A stretch of 64,000 nucleotides of DNA from Clostridium scatologenes (GTDB lineage: Bacteria; Bacillota; Clostridia; Clostridiales; Clostridiaceae): the NCBI RefSeq assembly GCF_000968375.1, contig NZ_CP009933.1, positions 1,178,001 to 1,242,000 of the forward strand, given 5' to 3'. How positions within the stretch are numbered: the stretch's first letter is position 1; each line of letters starts with the position of its first letter. Position numbers and translations under genes: made by a program. Below the pieces are notes generated by a model that was not told where the DNA came from, made no database searches, and saw nothing but the letters and a program-made list of their open reading frames with translations. This document shows positions 1 to 7,854 of the stretch, in pieces.

Positions 1-1
1 G

Positions 2-466
2 ATGATTGGTATAGCAATTTCATTGCCAGGGGGAATTAGTATTATATCTGGAATAATTTTTTCGAATTTCTACAACAAAACAAAACATTTTTTAGTTCCT
101 ATAGCAATAACAATTTTTGCTTTAGGATATGTAGTAATGTTTTTCACTCACAGCTTTGCAACTCAATGTATTGCTAATTGTTTAATTGGATTTGGTTCAG
201 GCTTAATCCCACCGTATATTTTAAACTTAACCTCACAAAAAGTTGAATTATCTAAGAGAGATAGTGCATATGGAATTGTAACTGCAGGTATTCATATTGG
301 ATTCTTATCATCACCATTTATCCAGCTTTTCATATCAACAGTTACAGGTATAGAAACATTTAGAACTTTGTATGGAATGTGCGCTATTGGATTAATTATT
401 TGTACAGTTATATCTTTCATTGCGGTAATGAGAATAAAAAAAGATTCAATTATAGAAACAGCGTAA
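2..466 (+). CDS. MFS transporter, C-terminal part (cut by window edge)
   Basis: This is the last 154 residues of a major facilitator superfamily permease; the reading frame runs off the left edge, so the first ATG seen is probably internal. Four to five hydrophobic segments are visible, with short charged loops and an RIKKD-type cytoplasmic tail typical of MFS C-termini. The substrate cannot be read from this part. It lies 75 bases upstream of, and on the same strand as, a CoA-transferase/thiolase/BKACE gene set, so it may import the acid or phenolic that the cluster consumes (inference from position only). Confidence 0.8.
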   Translation: MIGIAISLPGGISIISGIIFSNFYNKTKHFLVPIAITIFALGYVVMFFTHSFATQCIANCLIGFGSGLIPPYILNLTSQKVELSKRDSAYGIVTAGIHIGFLSSPFIQLFISTVTGIETFRTLYGMCAIGLIICTVISFIAVMRIKKDSIIETA

Positions 467-541
467 GAATAATAATATATTGAAATTTTTTATATATTGC
501 TGTTTATGAAAAACACAAATTAATAGTGAAGGTGATAAATA

Positions 542-1195
542 ATGAATAAGGTCAAAAGTATTAGTGAAGTAATGGAGTATGTAAAAGATGGAATGACTAT
601 TATGATAGGTGGCTTCATGGGGGTTGGGACTCCAGAGCATATTATTGATGCAATGCTCAAAAAAGGAGTAAAAGATCTAACTGTAATAGCAAATGACACA
701 GGATTTCCTGATAAGGGAATTGGAAAATTAATAATAAATAAACAAGTTAAAAAAGTTATTGCATCTCATATTGGTTTGAATCCTGAAACTGGAAGACAGA
801 TGAATGCTAAAGAGATAGAAGTAGACTTAGTACCTCAAGGGACACTAGCAGAACAGATAAGGTGTGGAGGCTCAGGCATAGGCGGTTTTTTAACAGAAAC
901 TGGAGTAGGAACCATTGTAGAGGAAGGAAAAGAAAAAATAAAAGTTGGAGATAAGGAATATCTTTTAGAATTGCCGCTAAGAGCAGATGTAGCTATAGTT
1001 GGTGGATCAATAGTGGACAAAAAAGGAAATACTTTTTATAACGGATCCACAAGAAACTTCAATCCACTAATTGCAACTGCCGCAGATATAGTTATAGTAG
1101 GAGCAGAAAAGCTTGTAGAGGTTGGAGAACTTGATCCCAATCATGTAATGACACCAGGAATATTTGTGGATCATATAGTTGGAGGTGAAAACTAA
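542..1195 (+). CDS. atoD: 3-oxoacid (acetoacetate/butyrate-type) CoA-transferase, alpha subunit
   Basis: Subunit A of a two-subunit CoA-transferase that moves CoA between acyl-CoA and a free acid such as acetoacetate. At 217 residues it has the usual family length. Visible marks are the glycine-rich stretch GGFMGVGTPEHIIDAM near residues 22-37, the SNDTG-like segment (AND-TGFPD) and the GGSGIGGFLTETGVGT CoA-binding region near residue 110. It resembles clostridial CtfA and E. coli AtoD, but is clearly diverged from the solvent-operon CtfA. A ribosome site GAAGGTGAT precedes the ATG. The stop overlaps the start of the beta subunit (TAATG), implying translational coupling. In context it probably activates, or recovers CoA from, acetoacetate released by the BKACE enzyme downstream. 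Confidence 0.93.
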   Translation: MNKVKSISEVMEYVKDGMTIMIGGFMGVGTPEHIIDAMLKKGVKDLTVIANDTGFPDKGIGKLIINKQVKKVIASHIGLNPETGRQMNAKEIEVDLVPQGTLAEQIRCGGSGIGGFLTETGVGTIVEEGKEKIKVGDKEYLLELPLRADVAIVGGSIVDKKGNTFYNGSTRNFNPLIATAADIVIVGAEKLVEVGELDPNHVMTPGIFVDHIVGGEN

Positions 1196-1854
1196 TGGAT
1201 AGTAAAACAGCTAAGAAGATTATTGCGAAACGAATAGCAAAGGAATTGAAAGATGGAGATGTAGTAAATTTAGGAATAGGTCTTCCCACAATGGTTGCTA
1301 ACTATATAGCAGAAGATATTGATGTAGTATTTCAATCAGAAAATGGCTTTGTAGGTTTAGGATCAATACCAGAAGAAGGAAAAGAGGATATGGATATAGT
1401 AAATGCTGGTGGACAACCTGTCACTATAAAAGAAGGAGCAGCATTTTTTGATAGTGCAACATCCTTTGGAATTATCAGAGGTGGACATGTTAATGCTACA
1501 GTTTTAGGTGCTTTAGAAGTAGATCAGAAAGGTAACTTGGCAAACTTTATGGTTCCAGGGAAAATGGTTCCAGGTATGGGGGGAGCTATGGATTTAGTAA
1601 GTGGTGCAAAAAAAGTAATTATTGCAATGATACATACAGCTAAAGGAGAGGCAAAAATATTAAAGCAATGCAAATTACCACTTACAGCTGTTGGTAAGGT
1701 CAATCTCATTGTTACAGAAATGGGAGTTATTGAAGTAACAAATGATGGACTTATATTAAGAGAAATTGCTGATGGGGTAACTATTGAAGACATATTAGCT
1801 GCTACTGAGGCTGATTTAGTGATTAGTGATAATTTAAAGGTTATGGAAGCATAG
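1195..1854 (+). CDS. atoA: 3-oxoacid CoA-transferase, beta subunit
   Basis: Catalytic partner of the preceding subunit, 219 residues. The active-site motif SENG is at residues 48-51, placing the glutamate that forms the acyl-CoA thioester at E49; the NLGIGLP motif at 25-31 and the GAMDLVSGAKK segment are also family hallmarks. The start overlaps the alpha-subunit stop by one base and lies in a stoichiometric pair. Its substrate is not fixed by sequence: acetoacetate with acetate, butyrate or another short acid is most likely given the neighbouring thiolase. Annotation as AtoA/CtfB/ScoB would all be reasonable. Confidence 0.93.
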   Translation: MDSKTAKKIIAKRIAKELKDGDVVNLGIGLPTMVANYIAEDIDVVFQSENGFVGLGSIPEEGKEDMDIVNAGGQPVTIKEGAAFFDSATSFGIIRGGHVNATVLGALEVDQKGNLANFMVPGKMVPGMGGAMDLVSGAKKVIIAMIHTAKGEAKILKQCKLPLTAVGKVNLIVTEMGVIEVTNDGLILREIADGVTIEDILAATEADLVISDNLKVMEA

Positions 1855-1922
1855 AAATAAAATTAAGCAAAAAATGTAAGTGTATCAAAAATAAATATTT
1901 GTATTTTTACAGGAGGTTAGCA

Positions 1923-3098
1923 ATGAAAGAAGTAGTTATTGTAAGTGCTGTTAGAACTGCAGTAGGGAAATTTGGAGGAACATTGAAAGATATACCAGCA
2001 GTTGAATTAGGAGCAATTGTAATTAAAGAAGCACTAAAAAGAGCAAATGTAAAATCAGAATTGGTTGATGAAGTTGTAATGGGAAATGTACTTCAAGCAG
2101 GACTTGGACAAAATCCAACAAGACAAGCATTGATAAAAGCAGGAATTCCAGACAGCGTAACTGGATTTACAATAAATAAAGTTTGTGGATCAGGACTCAG
2201 GGCAGTAAGTTTAGCAACTCAGATAATAAAAGCAGGAGATGCTGATATAGTAGTGGCAGGCGGAATGGAAAATATGTCAGCAGCACCATATGTACTCCAA
2301 AAAGCAAGATGGGGACAAAGAATGGGTGATGGGAAATTAGTTGACGAAATGATAAAAGACGGACTATGGGATGCATTTAATGGATACCATATGGGAATGA
2401 CAGCAGAAAATATAGCAGAAAAATGGAATATAACAAGAGAAATGCAAGATGAATTTTCAGCAGCATCACAACAAAAAGCAGAAGCTGCCATTAAGTCAGG
2501 GAAATTCAAAGATGAAATAGTGCCTGTAAGTGTAAAAACTAAAAAGGGAGAAATAGTATTTGATACAGATGAATTTCCTAGATTTGGAACAACTGTAGAA
2601 TCTTTAGGTAAATTAAAGCCAGCTTTCAAGAAGGATGGAACAGTAACAGCAGGAAATGCATCAGGAATAAATGATGCAGCAGCAGCAATAGTTGTTATGA
2701 GTGCAGATAAAGCAAAAGAATTGGGAATAAAACCAATGGCTAAGGTAGTGTCTTATGGATCAAAAGGATTAGATCCAGCAATAATGGGATATGGACCATT
2801 TCATGCAACAAAGAAAGCATTAAAAAAAGCAAACTTAACAATAGGAGATATAGATTTAATAGAAGCAAATGAAGCATTTGCAGCACAAAGTTTAGCGGTG
2901 GCAAAAGATTTAAAGTTTGATATGAGCAAGGTAAATGTAAATGGAGGAGCAATCTCAATAGGACATCCAATAGGAGCATCAGGAGCTAGAATATTAACAA
3001 CACTTTTATATGAAATGCAAAAAAGAGATTCTAAAAAAGGTCTAGCAACGTTATGTATAGGTGGCGGTATGGGTACTGCTATTATAGTAGAAAGATAA
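1923..3098 (+). CDS. thlA: Acetyl-CoA acetyltransferase (thiolase)
   Basis: Condenses two acetyl-CoA to acetoacetyl-CoA, or runs in reverse to split acetoacetyl-CoA. With the ATG at 1923 the protein is 391 residues, and the catalytic residues fall exactly where biosynthetic thiolases have them: C88 in NKVCGSGLRAV, H348 in GHPIGASGA and C378 in CIGGGMG. An in-frame ATG 24 bases upstream exists, but the AGGAGG at 1911-1916 sits at correct spacing for 1923. It is codirectional with the CoA-transferase and BKACE genes. Together they could take acetoacetate to acetoacetyl-CoA and then to two acetyl-CoA, so the catabolic direction is likely here. Confidence 0.95.
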   Translation: MKEVVIVSAVRTAVGKFGGTLKDIPAVELGAIVIKEALKRANVKSELVDEVVMGNVLQAGLGQNPTRQALIKAGIPDSVTGFTINKVCGSGLRAVSLATQIIKAGDADIVVAGGMENMSAAPYVLQKARWGQRMGDGKLVDEMIKDGLWDAFNGYHMGMTAENIAEKWNITREMQDEFSAASQQKAEAAIKSGKFKDEIVPVSVKTKKGEIVFDTDEFPRFGTTVESLGKLKPAFKKDGTVTAGNASGINDAAAAIVVMSADKAKELGIKPMAKVVSYGSKGLDPAIMGYGPFHATKKALKKANLTIGDIDLIEANEAFAAQSLAVAKDLKFDMSKVNVNGGAISIGHPIGASGARILTTLLYEMQKRDSKKGLATLCIGGGMGTAIIVER

Positions 3099-3125
3099 AA
3101 TAAAAATAAGAAATGGGGTATTAAA

Positions 3126-3971
3126 ATGTCAATAAAAAAAACAATTATCACAGTTGCACCAACTGGTGCATGGCCAAAGAAAAAGGATAATCCCAATGTT
3201 CCTATGACTCCACAAGAAATTGCAAATGACGTATATGAGTGCTATAAGCTTGGTGCAGCAATTTGTCATCTCCATATGAGAGATGATGATGGTAACGGCA
3301 CAATGGATAAAGCTAAATTTGAAGAAACAGTAGATTTAATTAAGAAAAAATGTGATATAGTCATTAATTGTACAACTTCTGGTGATTTAAATGCAACAGA
3401 TGAAACAAGACAAGCCCATTTAAGAAGTATTAGACCTGAAATAGCTTCTTATGACTGTGGTTCTATGAATTGGATGCACAATAGTTTATTTATAAATCAT
3501 CCAAAATTTTTGGAAGAGTTAGGAATGACAATGCAGGAGTTTGATGTAAAGCCTGAAATTGAAATATTTGATGCAGGTATGATATATAATTCTTTATACT
3601 ATGTTAAGAAAGGTGTGCTAAAAACACCTTGCCATTATCAATTGGTGTTAGGAGCAGCTGGTGGTTCAAGTGCTACAATTGAAAATTTAGTATACTTAAA
3701 AGGATTACTACCAGAAGGTAGTACATGGGGTGCCCTTGGAATTGGAAAGCAGCATGTACCAGTAATGCTAGCTACTGTTGCTTTGGGAGGACACTTAAGA
3801 GTTGGTATGGAAGATAACGTAATGTGGAGTGCTGGGGTATTAGCAGAATCTAATTCACAATTAGTAAAACGTGCTGCAGATATTGTAAGAATAGCAGGAA
3901 ATGAAGTTGCAACTCCAGCTGATGCAAGGAAAATTCTAGGACTTAATAGAGTATGCAATTTTTCTAAATAA
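3126..3971 (+). CDS. Beta-keto acid cleavage enzyme (BKACE/Kce family, former DUF849)
   Basis: BKACE proteins bind zinc and react a beta-keto acid with acetyl-CoA, giving acetoacetate plus a new acyl-CoA. This 281-residue protein is full length. Expected metal ligands are present: H48 and H50 in CHLHMRD and E229 in GMEDN, with R225 just before. Known members act on 3-keto-5-aminohexanoate (lysine fermentation), dehydrocarnitine and, from memory of phloroglucinol fermentation in Clostridium, triacetate (3,5-dioxohexanoate). No lysine aminomutase genes are nearby, which argues against the lysine route. The adjacent CoA-transferase, thiolase and a 3-hydroxyacyl-dehydrogenase-like gene at 6659 suit triacetate, carnitine or a related acid. 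Exact substrate is inference. A weak GGGGT site precedes the ATG. Confidence 0.9.
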   Translation: MSIKKTIITVAPTGAWPKKKDNPNVPMTPQEIANDVYECYKLGAAICHLHMRDDDGNGTMDKAKFEETVDLIKKKCDIVINCTTSGDLNATDETRQAHLRSIRPEIASYDCGSMNWMHNSLFINHPKFLEELGMTMQEFDVKPEIEIFDAGMIYNSLYYVKKGVLKTPCHYQLVLGAAGGSSATIENLVYLKGLLPEGSTWGALGIGKQHVPVMLATVALGGHLRVGMEDNVMWSAGVLAESNSQLVKRAADIVRIAGNEVATPADARKILGLNRVCNFSK

Positions 3972-4027
3972 TATTTTTTACTAGCAGAGTAGTATTTCAT
4001 GTTTAAAAATATAGATAATAAGTAAAG

Positions 4028-4078
4028 CACTTCTTTTGATAGTTTGCATAAAAAATATCTATCAGAAGAAGTGTTTTT
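4028..4078 (+). terminator. Rho-independent terminator after BKACE gene
   Basis: Inverted repeat with left arm 4028-4042 and right arm 4059-4073 (CACTTCTTTTGATAG against CTATCAGAAGAAGTG, one wobble or mismatch), followed directly by five T. It ends the CoA-transferase/thiolase/BKACE transcript before the activator gene. Confidence 0.85.
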
Positions 4079-4235
4079 GAATAAAGATTGAATATATTTT
4101 TTAATTCTATATCAATTTGAAAGAAAATGTTTAAATTTGATATATATAGCTTTGACAATTTTGCTGTTTATTTTATTAAGCTAAGTTTATAATATTATTA
4201 TAGGTAATATTATGGCTAAAGTTAGGAGTAGTGTA

Positions 4236-5789
4236 ATGAATAAGCATCTATTTGAAATTGATAAGAGATTAAAATCTAAATTAGATAAGCTAAAAAATTT
4301 GAAAAGTATAGAAGTTGATGAAACTACTTTCGAAATTTTAAGTTTCTATAAAAATTTAGTTGAAAAACAAAGTAAGGTTTCGTATGGTCTTAATAAGTAC
4401 CAAGAAGATAGACTGGATTCTTTTAATGCTTTCGATGTAGGAGATGCTATATCTGATGGTATGTGCTTGGTTGACAATTCTGGAATTGTAGTGGCAATAA
4501 ACAAAGGTTATACTGAAATAACAGAAATATCAGAAGAAGAGATAATTGGAAAGAATATACGTGAATTATTGGATAAAGAATACTTTAGTGAAGCTGTATC
4601 TTTTAAAGTTTTACAACAAAAAAAGAAAATCAGTTCATTATCTACTATAAATACAAATAGGAAAAAGGTATTAATAACTGGAAATCCTTTTCTAAATGAA
4701 AATGGTGAAGTTGTTCAAGTATTAACTGTTATGAGAGATTTAACGGAATTAATAAAATTGAAACAAGATCTAGAACGGATTGAGAAAAAGAGTGAAAAAT
4801 ATTTAAATGAATTAAAATATTTTAGAAGTAAATATTGGGAAAAAGATAATCTAGTTGGTGAAGACAATAAAATGAGGGAAATAAAAGAATTGATAAGTCA
4901 TATTGCAAAAACTGATGCTACAATTTTAATAACAGGTGAAACTGGAAGTGGTAAGGAAGTTGTTTCAAAAGAAATTCATGATAAAAGTAATAGAAAAGAT
5001 ATGCCTTATATAAAAGTAAATTGTGCGGCTATACCGGATACTTTAATAGAATCAGAATTATTTGGATATGAAAAAGGAGCATTTACAGGTGCTCAAAATA
5101 AAGAAAAACTAGGAATGTTTGAAATTGCTAATGGTGGAACTATACTTTTAGATGAGATTGGTGAAATGCCGTTAAATTTGCAATCGAAACTTCTTCGAGT
5201 TTTACAAGAAAAAGAAATAATGAGGCTAGGTGGTACAAAAAGTATAAAAATAAATGTAAGAGTTATTGCAGCTACAAATCAAAATTTAAAAAAATTAATA
5301 GAAGAAGGTAAGTTTCGAGAAGATTTATTTTATCGTTTAAATGTAGTACCAATAAAAATACCTTCACTTAGAGAAAGACAAAATGATGTAGCTATTCTAG
5401 CACATATGTTTTTGGAGAAATTTAATACTAAGTATGGAAAAAGTAAAAGTTTTGATAATATGGCTATACAAGCTCTGCAACATTACGATTGGCCTGGAAA
5501 TGTAAGAGAATTGCAAAATATTATTGAAAGGTTATTGGTTATTGATGATGAAAGTCTTATAACTTATAGTAGTGTGGAGGATGTAATTGGTGGAAATAAA
5601 GATGAAGTAAAGATTGGAGCTGACAATATAACTTTAAGGGAAGCAGTAGAGTTGGTGGAAAAAGAAATGATAGAAAAGGCATTGAAAAAGCATGGTAGTA
5701 CATATAAGGCAGCAAAAGTTTTGGGGGTTACTCAACCTACAGTTTTTAGAAAAGCAAAGGCATTTGGTATAAAACTAAATAATGCATAG
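4236..5789 (+). CDS. Sigma-54-dependent activator with PAS domain (Fis family)
   Basis: Enhancer-binding protein that remodels sigma-54 RNA polymerase. Domains in order: an N-terminal helical part, a PAS domain (about residues 68-180), an AAA+ domain (about 205-435) with Walker A GETGSGKE, the sigma-54 contact loop GAFTGA, Walker B LLDEIGE and the arginine-finger region FREDLFYRLNV, then a Fis-type helix-turn-helix at the C-terminus (TYKAAKVLGVTQPTVFRK). The ATG at 4236 has AGGAG seven bases upstream and gives 517 residues; an ATG at 4212 would add eight residues but has a poor site. A sigma-54 promoter 650 bases downstream (6438-6454) and the flanking BKACE and dehydrogenase genes are its probable targets. 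The PAS domain likely senses a small molecule. Confidence 0.93.
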   Translation: MNKHLFEIDKRLKSKLDKLKNLKSIEVDETTFEILSFYKNLVEKQSKVSYGLNKYQEDRLDSFNAFDVGDAISDGMCLVDNSGIVVAINKGYTEITEISEEEIIGKNIRELLDKEYFSEAVSFKVLQQKKKISSLSTINTNRKKVLITGNPFLNENGEVVQVLTVMRDLTELIKLKQDLERIEKKSEKYLNELKYFRSKYWEKDNLVGEDNKMREIKELISHIAKTDATILITGETGSGKEVVSKEIHDKSNRKDMPYIKVNCAAIPDTLIESELFGYEKGAFTGAQNKEKLGMFEIANGGTILLDEIGEMPLNLQSKLLRVLQEKEIMRLGGTKSIKINVRVIAATNQNLKKLIEEGKFREDLFYRLNVVPIKIPSLRERQNDVAILAHMFLEKFNTKYGKSKSFDNMAIQALQHYDWPGNVRELQNIIERLLVIDDESLITYSSVEDVIGGNKDEVKIGADNITLREAVELVEKEMIEKALKKHGSTYKAAKVLGVTQPTVFRKAKAFGIKLNNA

Positions 5790-5897
5790 TTATATCAATA
5801 CGATATAATACTGGATTTTTATTATAAAATCAATTTAATTTATGATGTTGTAAGGAAAATAAAATAGAATAGAATGGCACAAGGAGAAATATAGAAA

Positions 5898-6086
5898 ATG
5901 AGTTATGGTGCATATTTTATGTATTATAAATGTCCAAAATGCGGAAAGAACTTTAAGTATTGTTTGGATGCGGGAAAACAAGAAGTATTTGGACAATGTG
6001 ATAATTGTCATGTTGTTGGAATCTTAGTTGGTGAAGGATGTAATGAACCTGACAATAAATTTGAATATGAAGATATCTCAGATTAA
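5898..6086 (+). CDS. Small zinc-ribbon-like protein, unknown function
   Basis: A 62-residue acidic protein with two CxxC pairs, CPKCG near residue 12 and CDNC near residue 34, spaced as in a rubredoxin-like zinc ribbon. AAGGAGAAAT precedes the ATG at normal distance and a terminator follows, so it is very probably a real gene. It lies between the sigma-54 activator and its likely target promoter. Nothing in the sequence assigns a reaction; a role as metal-binding adaptor or regulator partner is only a guess. Confidence 0.75.
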   Translation: MSYGAYFMYYKCPKCGKNFKYCLDAGKQEVFGQCDNCHVVGILVGEGCNEPDNKFEYEDISD

Positions 6087-6152
6087 TTTTAAGCAATACT
6101 TAAATTGAATATTTTGGAATTTATAGTTATGTCATATAGAAGAACAATAAAA

Positions 6153-6200
6153 CCATGAAAAGACAAGTATATTTAACTTGATTGTTCATGGCTTTATTTA
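6153..6200 (+). terminator. Terminator after zinc-ribbon gene
   Basis: Stem CCATGAA (6153-6159) with TTCATGG (6185-6191), reinforced inside by CAAG/CTTG, followed by CTTTATTTAT. It separates the activator/zinc-ribbon transcript from the sigma-54 promoter region. Confidence 0.75.
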
Positions 6201-6303
6201 TATGTAATACAATAATTTATTAAAACAATACATTTTTGTATTAATGAAAAAGCTGTAAGATCAATGCCTTTCAAACTTTAATAAAAAGCAATTCAAAGCT
6301 GTA

Positions 6304-6328
6304 TTAGTAAATGTTGTTTTGGTACTAA
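6304..6328 (+). promoter_or_regulatory. Candidate upstream activator site for sigma-54 promoter
   Basis: Inverted repeat TTAGTA (6304-6309) and TACTAA (6323-6328), about 110-130 bases upstream of the -24/-12 promoter at 6438, where enhancer sites normally lie. The same half-sites recur in the hairpin at 6532-6569. Binding by the adjacent activator is inference. Confidence 0.4.
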
Positions 6329-6437
6329 AATCTTATCAAAGAATTCATTAGAATCATTGAAAAAACTTTAACAAGAAAGTAGTAATATCAACATTAGATA
6401 ATTTTTGAAATAATAGCAGAGAGAAATTATTATCAAT

Positions 6438-6454
6438 TTGGCATATAAATTGCT
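6438..6454 (+). promoter_or_regulatory. Sigma-54 (-24/-12) promoter
   Basis: TTGGCAT, five bases, then TTGCT: the GG and GC dinucleotides are 12 bases apart as sigma-54 requires. It points toward the dehydrogenase gene at 6659 and lies in a 573-base intergenic region beside a sigma-54 activator gene. Confidence 0.85.
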
Positions 6455-6531
6455 AAATATAATATTAGAATGACAAGTTCTATATAGTTATATATATTTG
6501 TATTAAAAATAATTAATGCTGGGGAAGGTAT

Positions 6532-6569
6532 TTTTAGTAAGCTGTTAATGTAGTAACAGTTTACTAAAA
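6532..6569 (+). promoter_or_regulatory. Strong leader hairpin downstream of sigma-54 promoter
   Basis: Near-perfect inverted repeat: TTTTAGTAA (6532-6540) with TTACTAAAA (6561-6569), one G-T wobble, then CTGTTA (6542-6547) with TAACAG (6554-6559), six-base loop. It is transcribed from the sigma-54 promoter and ends 11 bases before an AGGAGG. There is no T-run, so a simple terminator is unlikely; an mRNA stabiliser, attenuator or operator is possible. Confidence 0.6.
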
Positions 6570-6591
6570 TTTATATTGTAGGAGGATATGT

Positions 6592-6624
6592 ATGGAATCT
6601 AAAAATTTGACTTTAGTTAAATAA
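6592..6624 (+). other. Possible 10-codon leader ORF
   Basis: An ATG at 6592 is preceded by AGGAGG at ideal spacing and opens a ten-codon frame (MESKNLTLVK) ending at 6624, 34 bases before the dehydrogenase start. It is either a regulatory leader peptide or the stub of a deleted gene whose ribosome site survived. Too short to call as a protein from sequence alone. Confidence 0.35.
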
Positions 6625-6658
6625 AATATTATTTATAACATTTTAGGAGGTAATATTA

Positions 6659-7594
6659 ATGGGAAGTATAATTAAAAATATAACAGTATTTGGACCAGGA
6701 ATGATGGGAAGCGGAATAGCTCAAGTATTTGCAGGTTGTAAAGATTCACATGTAACCGTTTTTATAAGAGAAAAATTTGAATATGAATGTATAGATAAAA
6801 TAAAAGGAAACCTTCAAGTTATGAAAGAAAAAGGCATTGTAACAGATGCAGATATTGCAGAACTTTTTAGCAGAATTACTTTAACTGAAGATATGAAGGC
6901 TGCCACTAAAGATGCAGACTTTATTATTGAATGTATTCCAGAAAATATGGAATTAAAACAAAATTTATTTAAAAATTTAGAAGATCTTTGTAGAGAAGAT
7001 ACTATATTTGCAACAAATACATCAGTGATGAGTATTACAGAAATATCTGAAAAATCTAAGTTGAAAACAAGAATAGTTGGTACTCACTTCTGGAATCCTC
7101 CATATTTAATCCCACTTGTTGAGGTAGTTAAGTCAGATTATACTTCAGAAGAAGTTATGAATAAAACAATGGAATTACTAAAAACTGTAAAAAAACATCC
7201 TATAAGAGTAAACAAGGATGTTCCGGGCTTTGTTGCTAACAGATTACAACATGCTCTATGGAGAGAAGCAATATCAATAGTAGAAAATGGAATTGCTGAT
7301 GCTAAAACTGTTGATGAAGCAGTTAAATATAGCTTTGGATTAAGATTACCTCACTTAGGACCTATAGAAAATGCAGATATGGTTGGAACAGATTTAACTC
7401 TATCTATTCATGATTATATATTAAAACATCTTGATAAATCTATTGAAGCGGCTCCAATTGTAAGAAAGATGGTTGAAGCAGGAGAACTAGGGTTCAAGAG
7501 CGGTAAAGGGTTTCAAGAATGGACTCCAGAACAAGCTAAAGCATCAAATGAAAGTTTAAGAGAATACCTATTAAAAGTATTATATGGCAAATAA
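6659..7594 (+). CDS. 3-hydroxyacyl-CoA dehydrogenase family enzyme
   Basis: NAD-dependent oxidoreductase of 311 residues acting on a 3-hydroxy acid or its CoA ester. N-terminal Rossmann motif GPGMMGSG (12-19); catalytic set S122, H143 (GTHFWNPP) and N146; C-terminal dimerisation domain starting near the VPGFVANRLQHAL motif. It is somewhat longer than clostridial Hbd and has FWNPP instead of the usual FFNPxP, as in carnitine-dehydrogenase-like members. It has an AGGAGG site and lies behind the sigma-54 promoter at 6438. With the BKACE upstream, the sensible step is oxidation of a 3-hydroxy acid to the beta-keto acid that BKACE cleaves: 3-hydroxy-5-oxohexanoate to triacetate, or carnitine to dehydrocarnitine. 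The CoA-free substrate is inference. Confidence 0.88.
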   Translation: MGSIIKNITVFGPGMMGSGIAQVFAGCKDSHVTVFIREKFEYECIDKIKGNLQVMKEKGIVTDADIAELFSRITLTEDMKAATKDADFIIECIPENMELKQNLFKNLEDLCREDTIFATNTSVMSITEISEKSKLKTRIVGTHFWNPPYLIPLVEVVKSDYTSEEVMNKTMELLKTVKKHPIRVNKDVPGFVANRLQHALWREAISIVENGIADAKTVDEAVKYSFGLRLPHLGPIENADMVGTDLTLSIHDYILKHLDKSIEAAPIVRKMVEAGELGFKSGKGFQEWTPEQAKASNESLREYLLKVLYGK

Positions 7595-7744
7595 AAATAA
7601 TTTTACTTAATTCAAACAAAATATTACTAATTAAGGAATGTAAATTCATAAAATAATAAAAATGTGTACTTGAATAGAAAGGTAAGCAATAGCTATTTAT
7701 GAATTTTTAACTCAATAAAATTAAATGAAATTTTTAATTAAGAA

Positions 7745-7837
7745 TTGACAGCTGACAATTGAAAGAGAAGGGGGATTTTTATAAAAAACTTTAAACTCTT
7801 TTCTGTAAATTGTCAATTTTTATTTGAAAAAATTTAT
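7745..7837 (+). repeat. Imperfect inverted repeat in dehydrogenase-MCP gap
   Basis: AATTGACA (left) and TGTCAATT (right) bound a region in which GAAAGAG and CTCTTTTC also pair across about 30 bases. ACAATTG-type direct motifs repeat inside the left arm. It could fold into a long leaky hairpin ending the dehydrogenase mRNA (T-rich after the right arm) or be a degenerate small repeat element. Confidence 0.45.
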
Positions 7838-7854
7838 TATTTGGAGGAATATAT

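Noticed and set aside
2740..2979. Leucine-rich reverse-strand frame opposite the thiolase gene
   Set aside because: Shadow of the thiolase coding strand; low-complexity translation and no ribosome site.
3126..3971. Lysine-fermentation 3-keto-5-aminohexanoate cleavage enzyme
   Set aside because: Family matches, but no lysine aminomutase or diaminohexanoate dehydrogenase genes are present, so the specific name was not used.
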